Source of the DNA: Crithidia fasciculata
Lineage: Eukaryota; Euglenozoa; Kinetoplastea; Trypanosomatida; Trypanosomatidae
Length of the DNA stretch: 64,000 nt
Direction of reading: 5' to 3'
NCBI GenBank assembly: GCA_000331325.2
Contig: CM003435.1
Location: forward strand, 1,539,001 to 1,603,000
In this document: in pieces, positions 49,971 to 58,704 of the stretch
How the letters are laid out: each line of letters begins with the position of its first letter
Numbering within the stretch: position 1 is the stretch's first letter
Notes under the pieces: model-generated
What the model was told of the DNA's origin: nothing
Seen by the model: the letters and a program-made list of their open reading frames with translations, nothing else
Database searches by the model: none
Program-made: the position numbers and the translations under genes

Positions 49971-51086
49971 TCACCGCACAAACGACGGTGGTGGACTGAG
50001 CTGCGGCGCAACGCTCCGCCCGCTTTTGTCGCGGCTGCCCTCCCTCTCCGCCAGCTTCGCCGCCCCGCGCCGCTGCTCGTACTCCTCGAGATCGCGCCGC
50101 ATCCGCCGCGTCTTGCCGGCGTTCTCCTCCTTGCTCCAGAGGTAGGGCATGAACCACGGAATGTCGCGCATCCGCTGGTTCACCGTGTCCATCTCCTTCA
50201 GGTACTTCACGCGCGTCTCGAGGGTGGAGGCGTGATCGCTCACGTAGGCCTGCACCTCCTGCTTCAGTTCACGCGGCAGCTCCCGCTCCAGCCGTCCGCC
50301 GTCGTAGATCCACGAGATGACGGGGATGTTGGGTCGGGTGCGGATGCGCTCCATGATGAGGCGCTGTACCCAGTGGTTCAGCCGGTGCAGCTGCGGCTCG
50401 AGGGCAAAGCGGGCGGCGGGGTCGACGGTGGCCCACACAATGTACACCTGCTTCGACCGCCGCGAGGCCAGCACCTCCTGGATCATCAACTGCGCGAAGT
50501 CCATCTGTTCCGCAATGTGCGCCGGGCACGCCTTCAACGACCGGCGCAAATGGTAGGCGATCTTCTCAGAAAAGGCTTGCGCAGAGGGCGACATGTTGGT
50601 GCGGTGGCGCAGCATGCGTACCTCGGTGCTCAGCATGCCGCTGGGCTCCGGTGCGCTGGGCCACAGCTTTCCCTCCGCCAGCTTGCGCGCTGCTAATGGC
50701 GTGAAGGGGATGGGCGGGGCCTCGTACTTCGCCGCCTCCTGCGGGGAGTCGTACTTGAGAGCCTCTGTTTCGGAAAAGCCAAAGCTCTTGCTGTTGCGCA
50801 GCGGCTCGAGGTCGCCGAGTCCCTGCAGAGCGTACGTCGTATTCAGCTTCGCCCCTTCGCGATCCAGCCGCGAGCCGGTTGAGTAGAGACGCTGCTCGAC
50901 GTAGCGGTAGTCGGACTGGCTGCTTGGACTCACACGCCGCTGCTTCAGCACTCCGCGAATCGTCTCATCGCGCTGCGCCTTGGTCTGCTTCAGTTGCACG
51001 ACGGACGGGTTGCGGAAGCGGTGACGCAGCTTGGTGTTGTACTTCAGCGAGCGCTTGCTCGCGCAGAGCAGCGCTGTGGACCACAT
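49971..51086 (-). CDS. Mitochondrial ribosome-binding factor A (RbfA-like)
   Basis: ATG at 51086, 371 residues. The N-terminus (MWSTALLCASKRSLKYNTK) is basic and amphipathic, as in a mitochondrial presequence. Residues ~170-275 carry the RbfA KH-like fold: HLRRSLKACPAHIA, then SKQVYIVWATVDPAARF, then LNHWVQRLIMERIRTRPNIP and ISWIYDGG, equivalent to the bacterial segment that ends in FVYD. Bacterial RbfA matures the small ribosomal subunit, and trypanosomes have a mitochondrial homologue among small-subunit assembly factors. The ~150-residue N-terminal and ~95-residue charged C-terminal extensions are typical of kinetoplastid mitoribosome factors. Confidence 0.75.
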   Translation of the reverse strand: MWSTALLCASKRSLKYNTKLRHRFRNPSVVQLKQTKAQRDETIRGVLKQRRVSPSSQSDYRYVEQRLYSTGSRLDREGAKLNTTYALQGLGDLEPLRNSKSFGFSETEALKYDSPQEAAKYEAPPIPFTPLAARKLAEGKLWPSAPEPSGMLSTEVRMLRHRTNMSPSAQAFSEKIAYHLRRSLKACPAHIAEQMDFAQLMIQEVLASRRSKQVYIVWATVDPAARFALEPQLHRLNHWVQRLIMERIRTRPNIPVISWIYDGGRLERELPRELKQEVQAYVSDHASTLETRVKYLKEMDTVNQRMRDIPWFMPYLWSKEENAGKTRRMRRDLEEYEQRRGAAKLAEREGSRDKSGRSVAPQLSPPPSFVR

Positions 51087-51665
51087 CGCACTAAGGCTAA
51101 GACAGTTGTGTTTTCAGGAAGAGCTAGAGTAATGCGATGGTTGTTCCGCTGTTCTTGGTATCGCTCACCCAACAACGACGTATATATTTTTTCTTTGTGC
51201 GCCGTAGTGTACCAATAGGAGTGCGTGAATGTGAAACAGTGTGGGGGTTGAAAATGTATTGAAAAGAAGAGTTTCAGAGTCGTAGAGGTCAGAAAAATGG
51301 CAGATTCTGGAAAGATACTGAGCGACAAAAACAAGAGGGGAGGCAAAAAAAAAAAAAAAAGATTTAACACCGCAGGCAAAAGAGCAACACCCTCCGTCAT
51401 GTAAAACCCGCGGACGAAGCGCTGGAGAAGAAGTCGCCGCACTCGATCCCTCATAACTCACTACGTGGCTGCTTTTTGAATGAGTGCTTTTCTCTTTTTT
51501 TCTTTTTTAAGAACGCAGCGTTTGTGAAGATTCTCACCGATGGTGAGTAATGACAGAGGTCAGCTAAAACAAACAATGGGTAGACGCACCTACCTCAAAC
51601 GAAGCCCACAGCCACCCCTTTTTTTCTCTAGCTGGCGCCGTGACGGCCTTTGCCTCACGTGCACC
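51087..51665. other. Intergenic region, GST-fold gene to RbfA-like gene
   Basis: UTR-like sequence with a long A run at about 51346-51360 (T on the coding strand). No gene seen. Confidence 0.6.
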
Positions 51666-53633
51666 TCACTTGGAGCCCTCTCTCGCAGACGCCGCCTGCT
51701 GCTTCGCCTTCTCCGCTGCTGCTGCTGCTGCTGCTGCCTCCCTCCGCGCCTTGCGCACCTTCGCCACCTCGTACTCCGGAATCACCGCAACATAGAAGCG
51801 GCGGCCATGAAAAACCGTGGCGAGGGTGTACTGTGGGCAGCTCATCTTGGCCAGCATCGTGCGCAACGTCGCCAGCCGCTTCATCACGCCGCCGTCACGC
51901 CGCACCACCACAGCGCTGCTACTGCTGCTGCCGCTGCTGTCTGTCAGCCCCGACGCGTTGGAAGCAGTGGGGAGTGCCCCGGCCAGGGATGTTGCGCCTC
52001 CGCCGAGTCGGCGCCGCCCACCACTGGAGAAGGCGCGGTAGAAGTCGGCGTCCTCGGGGTCAAGTGTATCAAGGTCCAATGGCCGGTCGAACTTCCACGC
52101 CGGAGACGCAGTGACGGCGGCGTCCTCCTGCACCGCCGCGGGTACTGCCGCATCCCCAGCCGCCACCGCAAGCTCACGTCCCGCTGCCTCCGCGTTCTCT
52201 GCTGCAGTCGCAGCGGTTGCAGGGCTGGTGCGCTTCCTCTCCACCTCCGCGAGAGCGAGCTTGCGCTTCTCAGCCAAGCTGCGCGGCGTCGATAGCGTCG
52301 GCGTAGGTGTGATCGGCGACTCTGCGCCGCCGTCGTGGCGACCAAAGTCACGCAGTGTGTCGTCAAGAACCTCGCGTGCGGCGAGAAAGGCCACCTCCAG
52401 ATCTTGCGAACGGGTCAGCACAGTGCTCACGTTGTCATCGACGATCATGAGGGACTTGATGGTTGTCAGCTGGGGCAGCAGGTAGGCCTCGCAGCCCTTC
52501 CACTCCCCCTCCAGCGGCTCTCGCTTAAGCGTACGCACGCCGTCGCCGGCCATGAAGGCGGTGAAGGCTGCACACTGGGAAAGCAGGAAGGGGAACACCT
52601 CCGCCATGAGCGCGAAGCACGGCGCGAGGGACTCGGGTACAACATCGGGGTAGTCCTGCGGATGCCCGCTACCCGACGCACTTGCTGCCGCCGTCGCTGC
52701 GGCGTCCTTTCCAACGCCAGATTCCGCCTCGTCCGCGGCAGACGTCCCGCTCTCGTCCGTCGAATCCACAAAAGTCGCCCCGCGCCACCCCGTCACCCGC
52801 TCAGCGTACTCCGTGACGCAGGGGAACCTCTCGGCGAGCATCGACGACGGCGGGTCGTCCATTAAAAAGAAGCCGGAGAAGACGGCACCAAGCGTCACAT
52901 CGGCCAGTGTCGGGTGCGGCGTGCCAAGCAGGAAGCGCTCGCTCGGGTGGTCGCGTAGGTGGGCCTCCAGGGCAGCACAGAAGCGCGTGAAGTGCTCGTC
53001 CATGAAGGGTGCCGTCAGCTCCGACGCCCCGGTAGAGCCCACAACCCGCTTCATCAAGGATCGAAAGCGCGGCGCCATCGACCGCGCAAAGCCGATGCCA
53101 TTCGCAATGAAGAAGTACCGCACGTAGCCCTCCAGCACGTCAAGCGATTCGCCCCGGATGTAGCGGTACATGGCACCGGTCTTGGCCAGCCACCAGCACG
53201 CGTAGACCACGACGCACCAGCTCGCCAGGTGCAGGTTCGGGTGCGTCTCCTTCGACAGGAGCAGCCGCTGCGTGCGTGCTGGTGGATCACTAGTTCCCGC
53301 GTTGTGCGCATTCGTTGCACTGCTCGTGCGCTCAGCCGAGGTGTAGGCCACTTCGCCCCTCGCTGCCTTGGCGACGGCCTCCACGTCCTCGTCGTACTCG
53401 GCGGTCTCGGCCAGCTGCCACACCTGCACCCGCGATGCCCCGCTCGGGGTCAGCGTGCAGAAGCAGTTGCGTGCGCGGTAGTAGATGGAGTACAGGAATG
53501 TGGTGGTGAAGTTGGTGCAGTAGACCTTGAAGGGGACCTGCTTGAGTCGGAGGTAGGTGACGTGCTGGTGCAGCGGCAGGGTGTAGGGGGAGCCGAACAC
53601 GCGGAAAGGCGCCACCGAGCCTTTTCCCTTCAT
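51666..53633 (-). CDS. Glutathione-S-transferase-fold protein with long C-terminal extension
   Basis: ATG at 53633, 655 residues. The first ~90 residues look like a thioredoxin-type GST N-domain (FRVFGSPYTLPLHQHVTYL, VPFKVYCTNF). Residues ~150-285 match the all-helical GST C-domain, including FLLGTPHPTLADVTLGAV, which contains the buried-Asp capping box, and FPCVTEYAERVTGWRG. The C-terminal ~370 residues add a further helical segment, a Ser/Pro/Ala-rich linker and a final RRFYVAVIPEYEVAKVRK before a basic Ala-rich helix. No GST catalytic Ser/Cys/Tyr is evident after the first strand, so it may be a non-enzymatic GST-like protein, as in metaxins or eEF1B-gamma. Function unknown. Confidence 0.7.
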   Translation of the reverse strand: MKGKGSVAPFRVFGSPYTLPLHQHVTYLRLKQVPFKVYCTNFTTTFLYSIYYRARNCFCTLTPSGASRVQVWQLAETAEYDEDVEAVAKAARGEVAYTSAERTSSATNAHNAGTSDPPARTQRLLLSKETHPNLHLASWCVVVYACWWLAKTGAMYRYIRGESLDVLEGYVRYFFIANGIGFARSMAPRFRSLMKRVVGSTGASELTAPFMDEHFTRFCAALEAHLRDHPSERFLLGTPHPTLADVTLGAVFSGFFLMDDPPSSMLAERFPCVTEYAERVTGWRGATFVDSTDESGTSAADEAESGVGKDAAATAAASASGSGHPQDYPDVVPESLAPCFALMAEVFPFLLSQCAAFTAFMAGDGVRTLKREPLEGEWKGCEAYLLPQLTTIKSLMIVDDNVSTVLTRSQDLEVAFLAAREVLDDTLRDFGRHDGGAESPITPTPTLSTPRSLAEKRKLALAEVERKRTSPATAATAAENAEAAGRELAVAAGDAAVPAAVQEDAAVTASPAWKFDRPLDLDTLDPEDADFYRAFSSGGRRRLGGGATSLAGALPTASNASGLTDSSGSSSSSAVVVRRDGGVMKRLATLRTMLAKMSCPQYTLATVFHGRRFYVAVIPEYEVAKVRKARREAAAAAAAAEKAKQQAASAREGSK

Positions 53634-54116
53634 TTTTCTCTTCTCTGCTCCGTTTCAGAGGCTTTCTTCTAATAATTTCGAGGGAAACTTTCGACTCGCT
53701 GTGAGACAGTGGCAAATGGAAAAAAGGATGGATGTTGAAGAGAAAGTTGCGACAGACTCCACCTTCACAGGAAATTGCGTGAGACAAGACATCTACATTA
53801 CCTTCACTAAGAAAAAAAAATAGTCGGAGTACGCACAACCGAAAAGAGAACGGCACAATTCACTCTCTCTTTATGTGAGAGCGAACGTCTCATCGCGATA
53901 GACATGTGTCCTCCCCGCACCGTTCAGCGCTGGAACTCGCTTTGATGCGCATCTGCTGGTTTTGATTCTTTGTGCTCTTTATGACGACTCCTGGCGCCTC
54001 CATATGTGTGTAAGCCCACGTTGCTCACATGAGTTTAAAGTAGGTTGCGTATGCTGAAAGAGGCCCTGTAAAAAAAACACGCTGTTCGAATTCCTCTCGC
54101 AAACAAAAGATAGAGG
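53634..54116. other. Intergenic region, zinc-ribbon gene to GST-fold gene
   Basis: Short UTR-like region; nothing beyond the predicted splice acceptor. Confidence 0.55.
53699..53727 (-). promoter_or_regulatory. Predicted spliced-leader acceptor of the GST-fold gene
   Basis: T/C-rich tract ending in CACAG on the coding strand (AG at 53699-53700), 65 bases upstream of the ATG at 53633. Confidence 0.45.
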
Positions 54117-57100
54117 CTACTCCAGCAGGCCACCGCACACGCGGCACAGCGGCCCGTCCGCGTAGTCGCTCAGGCCACACGACTCGCATCGCGTCAGCAC
54201 GTAATCCGGTGCGAAGAAGGAGAGGGGGCTGAAGGTCGTACCGGAGAAGAGGGTGGTGTGGGACACAGCCTGAGCAGAATCCGCCGCAGCATCTTCATTA
54301 CCCGTTAACGACGCGGTGAACGGGATGTGGCGGGAGGTGCTCGACAGGGATAAGCGAAACGGCGCGGCGTTTTTGCGGTCACACAGAGAGCAAGGAAAGC
54401 GGATGTGATCCAAACGAGAAGGAGGCGGTGGTGGGCTCTCTGACACGGAGGAAGGACCACCGGCAGTGTGAGGAGCTTGAGAAGCCGCCGCATTGCCCTT
54501 GTTCGCGCGAGCAACGCACGCCAAGAACTCGTTCAGCGTCGCTACCCACGCTGCACTGACACACCAGTGCACATCCTGTGACGCGTGAGGGGTTGAGCCT
54601 TCTTGTTTGGTGTTGCCTGCGGAGACAGGCATCTTGCTGGCACACCGAAGATTGCTCAATGCGCAGTCCGCCGCAGTGAGGACGGTGGCTGTTGACACGG
54701 TCGCCTTCGCCTCGTTGCTTGCGGCTGCGGTATCTTGGGAAGCTCGACGAAGCGCCTCCTCCTGGTGACGCACGTAGGCCTCGACGTAGCACCACGCGCC
54801 GTCGACGTCGACGGTGAGCGGGTCTGTGGTGCACGCGCTTGCCGCGCCTGTAGCAATGGCGCTGGTGGCGGCCGTCCCCGACTCGCGATACTGCTCTGTG
54901 GCGCCAAAGGCCATATTCGCGTAGTGGAAGCGCTTGGCGAGGACGCACACCGCGTTGGATAGCACCAGCTCCAGCAGCACCGGCGTGTCCCATGGACAGG
55001 TGGCCCAAATGTGTCGGAGGAGGCGCCACCAGGGCCACGACATCGCTCTCGCCGCCATCACAGCCGTTGCAGCGAGAGAGGAGCCATTCGAGCCGCCGCC
55101 CGATCGCTCAGCCACGCCGGTGGCGGACGACGGAAGCGGCCAACGCAAAAACAGCGCAACACCATGCTGCGCGCGCAGCTGCAGGTAAGCGTGTCGCAGG
55201 CCGAGATCTGCGACGAGCGACAACGGTGAAACGGCGCCAGCCTTCGTCAACGCCAGCGAACGCAGTCGTCGGAGTGCTTTGCTCGATGGCATCTGCAGTG
55301 CGGCGTGCCGCTGCTGATCGTAGTGCTGCCACTCACACACCTGCTCCGCCATGCCAGGAAAGAGACGCTCGCGCAAGAAGTAAGAGTCGCCAACTTGCCG
55401 CAAGAGGAGCTGCCGCGTCGCCCAGCGCGCACCACCAAAATCGTAATCATCGCCATCGGTAGCGTCAACGGCGTTGTCGTGCTTTGCGTCTGATGCGTCG
55501 TCGGTGCCGCGCAGCATTCCGGTGACGTCAAGAAAGCGCCGCAGCCACGTGCCACTGCCGTCAACTGAAGCCAGCCAGAGGTGGAAGGGCTCCTGCCGCG
55601 GACGGCCACTCTGCACGGCTACCACCGCCAACGCAGCAGATGGGTGCAGGGCCACACCGACGATGCCGGCGCACTTCTCCATCGGCATCTCTGTCCAGGC
55701 TGCCAGGAGGGGACACTGCAGCAGCGCCACGGTCGAGGGGCCGGTGAGCAGATATTGGAAGACCGTGCGGTCGCCGATACCAAGGACCGACGTGCACACC
55801 GTCTTGCAGACGCCATTCCGAGTGTCAGCGAGAGCGGCGGCACCATCGAGATGAGAGTTCTCTGCGTCGCACACCTCTGCCGAGAGAGGGGACACGCAGA
55901 ACTCACGCAAGCACACCTCGCCTACCAGCTGCTCCGGGCCAAACCTCGCGTCCGTCACCCACGTCGCAGCGCACGAAGACGACGTGGCGGTGGACGAAGA
56001 AGTCGAAAGCACAAAGCGACCGCGCAAGACGAGGCACGGCGCCGCCACAAACACCACCACCTCCACGCCCGCAGCCTCGGCAGGTGGCGGAGACGACAAC
56101 GCTGCCGGCGAAGGCACGGCGCTGGACGCACGTTTCAGCTCGGCAGCGACGGCGCACACGGCGTTTGGGACAGATTGCAACGAGGGAACTTCCATGAAGT
56201 GTACAAGCTGCACCTCGGCCGGCGCGCCTGAAAGAGCCGCAGCGGGAGCAACGTGCAGCACACGCAGGAGAAAAGGGCTGGCAACGACGAGTGTGCGCTG
56301 TACAAAGGCAAGTGCGGCCGCGGAAGGAGGAGGCGGGTTGATCTGCGCCGCCAGTCCGGTTGCGGAGACGGCAGCGAAGCAGACGGGGGTTGGCGCCGCA
56401 AAGCCCATCGCTGCGACCTCGCCACGGCTACCCCACGCGTACACCGGAGGAGGCAGATCGCGTAGCTGTGGTGCGTCGTCGTCGCACAGGTCGCCATAAA
56501 AAGAGACCACGTGAAGGCCTTGCGTGGTGAGCACGACCAGATCATCATTATCGAGCCACACGTAGTCCAAGACGGAAAGGTGGGTCACGCTGGCGGCGGT
56601 GTCGGCGTCTTTGCTTTCCTCGTCGTCGCTGCTGTCCTGCGCTGCCGTTGCGCGGCTCCGACGGGCACGCTTGGGTGGGGGAGCTTGCGACACCGCTACA
56701 TCGCCGTCTTCTTCCGCCTCTGTCTTGACAGAAGCTACTGTGGGCCGTGCTCTCTTTCCTGGCGCCGCACAGCTGCCAGAGGCACTGTCGATTAGTGAGG
56801 CGTCACCTGTCAAACCCGCAACGCCGCCACGGCAGCACGCAATACCGATCCCATGGCTCACCTCCACGCGGCTCGCCCCAAACCGAGCGACGCGGTAGAT
56901 GACAAGGTTCGCCGTCGTCTGCACACACAGGCGGGCACTGGCGGGGTAGAAGACTTCGGGCAGCAACGCGCCGCTCCACTTGGCACCCACCACCACGTCC
57001 ATCGACTGGTAATCGGTGCGCCGACAGAGGGGGTGGTGGCGGATGGGGCAGAGCTGTGCGGGATAGAGCAGATTCGACAAGAAGAGGGAGACACACCAGC

Positions 57101-57248
57101 GGCTGCACACCTGCAAGACGTTGTGAGGGCCCCAGCTCGCGCAGTGCACCGACCGCACAGGGGCGTCGTCGACAGGGTAGCAGTCGTCTACCGGCACATT
57201 AGTGCCAACGGGGAGCGTGCCAGCCAAGGAAGAGGCGGGGCCGCTCAT
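54117..57248 (-). CDS. Propeller-like protein with C-terminal zinc ribbon (possible TFIIIC-90-like)
   Basis: The start is the ATG at 57248, since the extension upstream opens on TTG. The protein has 1,043 residues. The N-terminal half alternates short strands in a beta-propeller manner (SVHCASWGPHNVLQVCSRW, HLSVLDYVWLDNDDLVVLTT), with an acidic, NLS-like insert (PPKRARRSR at ~195-205) suggesting the nucleus. The second half is helical. The C-terminus has paired cysteine motifs: CSLC, CESC and CRVCGGLLE. A propeller N-domain plus C-terminal zinc finger is the plan of the TFIIIC 90-kDa subunit (GTF3C4 type), and also of some WDR24/WDR59 proteins, though those end in RING fingers. TFIIIC is therefore a weak proposal only. 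Confidence 0.65.
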   Translation of the reverse strand: MSGPASSLAGTLPVGTNVPVDDCYPVDDAPVRSVHCASWGPHNVLQVCSRWCVSLFLSNLLYPAQLCPIRHHPLCRRTDYQSMDVVVGAKWSGALLPEVFYPASARLCVQTTANLVIYRVARFGASRVEVSHGIGIACCRGGVAGLTGDASLIDSASGSCAAPGKRARPTVASVKTEAEEDGDVAVSQAPPPKRARRSRATAAQDSSDDEESKDADTAASVTHLSVLDYVWLDNDDLVVLTTQGLHVVSFYGDLCDDDAPQLRDLPPPVYAWGSRGEVAAMGFAAPTPVCFAAVSATGLAAQINPPPPSAAALAFVQRTLVVASPFLLRVLHVAPAAALSGAPAEVQLVHFMEVPSLQSVPNAVCAVAAELKRASSAVPSPAALSSPPPAEAAGVEVVVFVAAPCLVLRGRFVLSTSSSTATSSSCAATWVTDARFGPEQLVGEVCLREFCVSPLSAEVCDAENSHLDGAAALADTRNGVCKTVCTSVLGIGDRTVFQYLLTGPSTVALLQCPLLAAWTEMPMEKCAGIVGVALHPSAALAVVAVQSGRPRQEPFHLWLASVDGSGTWLRRFLDVTGMLRGTDDASDAKHDNAVDATDGDDYDFGGARWATRQLLLRQVGDSYFLRERLFPGMAEQVCEWQHYDQQRHAALQMPSSKALRRLRSLALTKAGAVSPLSLVADLGLRHAYLQLRAQHGVALFLRWPLPSSATGVAERSGGGSNGSSLAATAVMAARAMSWPWWRLLRHIWATCPWDTPVLLELVLSNAVCVLAKRFHYANMAFGATEQYRESGTAATSAIATGAASACTTDPLTVDVDGAWCYVEAYVRHQEEALRRASQDTAAASNEAKATVSTATVLTAADCALSNLRCASKMPVSAGNTKQEGSTPHASQDVHWCVSAAWVATLNEFLACVARANKGNAAASQAPHTAGGPSSVSESPPPPPSRLDHIRFPCSLCDRKNAAPFRLSLSSTSRHIPFTASLTGNEDAAADSAQAVSHTTLFSGTTFSPLSFFAPDYVLTRCESCGLSDYADGPLCRVCGGLLE

Positions 57249-58704
57249 TGGGACTGAGTAGCGCAACTGTCGCTGCTACAATTTATGGCAGTAGCAATGC
57301 TGCTGTAGCAGCAAAAAGAAAAAGAAAAGACTTCTAATGTGACGTGTACAGCTCTATGAGTGTGACAGACAATGGATGCATGTATCTCAAAGAAGAAACT
57401 CTTCTCGTGGTGGTGCTGGAGTGCCTCTCGATGTTGCTGCGCTGTTAGTGCAGCGTGCGGTTGCAGTGGTTCTTCTCTTACCCCGAAGTGAATCGGAGAC
57501 AGGCGGAGGCGAGGTGAAAGAAAGAGAGAAAGGGGGGAGGAAAATGGGAAGGAAAGAGTGGATGGCACAACATAAGAGGTCACAAGAGAACCACAGAAAG
57601 AGTGGTGGCGAGTGGGGCAGCTAGAGGAATGTCGCTTCACCTCGGGGTGGATATCCTGCGAGCGACACAGAACCATACATGTGACAACAATGCCTACTTT
57701 TTCGTATTCCCCGGCAAGCGGCATCTCAAGACGCCTTTTCTCTGACCGAAATGAAAAAAAATAGGTAGACCTGAGAGAAAAGCTCGCAGGTTTTTGCCAT
57801 GATGCACATTGCTTGTCCGCAGCTTCGCACAAACGACCTTGAAAACAGCGTGTTACGTACTCTTTTTTTCTTTCCTTCTTTTCTCTGCATCAGTTGACAG
57901 AATTGAGGCGTGCCAGAAACTGTACACACACGCAAAAAAACCACCCATACCCTCTTTTGCGTGGTAGGAGCAAGACACAAGGAAGTACAAGGAAAAAAAG
58001 GTTCAAAAGACCCAAAAAGAACACAAAGGAAGAATACCTTTCAGCGACTGAGGTTCCAATGGACATTTTTCCCCTTTTTTTTTCTAGTCGCAAGTTGGAG
58101 GGAGATTGCAGATTGCTGCCTAAGAGCAAGCGCCTCGCTCCGTAGTTGATACTATCTCCTTAAAAACAGTACATATACATGTGTAGGTGAGTAATTGTGA
58201 CAGTACACCTTCACCGCTCCTGCTGCGCCAAACAAACACGCTTTAAGCCCCTTCCAAAATAAAAAAAGAAAAAATAGAAAGTGATTCCAGTCAAACTCAA
58301 GAGAGGGGAAAAAAAAGATAAGAAATACATCGGAACACAATAATAGTAACAAGACTACCTGAAAAGTAATCGTACATCAGGTTAAACTCGCGGCGTGTCA
58401 GAAAAAAAAAATAGAGGACACAGAGCACGAAATGGGAGAGGAGAAACACCCGAAAAGAAGAGAAAAAAAAAAGGAGAAGCAAAGGAAGACAAACTGATGT
58501 CTTAGTACTGTACAAGATAATACGGATGTCTGTGTAGACAAGGAGCAAGCCTAGTTGCCTCTGCTGAAGCAGGTGCGCACGAAGGAGAGGCGAAAATAGA
58601 AAACGACGGTGCAGATTTTGAAAGAGGACATCTGCTTTTACTATAAGAATGCAGGATGACTTACACACGCACACAAAAGCGAAACACGCTGACACTCTAC
58701 AGGC
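57249..58704. other. Intergenic region, coiled-coil gene to zinc-ribbon gene
   Basis: About 1.5 kb, mainly A-rich 3' UTR-like sequence downstream of the coiled-coil gene, with A homopolymers near 58400-58470. No gene seen. Confidence 0.6.
57304..57331 (-). promoter_or_regulatory. Predicted spliced-leader acceptor of the zinc-ribbon gene
   Basis: T-rich tract followed by GCTGCTACAG on the coding strand (AG at 57304-57305), 55 bases upstream of the ATG at 57248. Confidence 0.55.
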
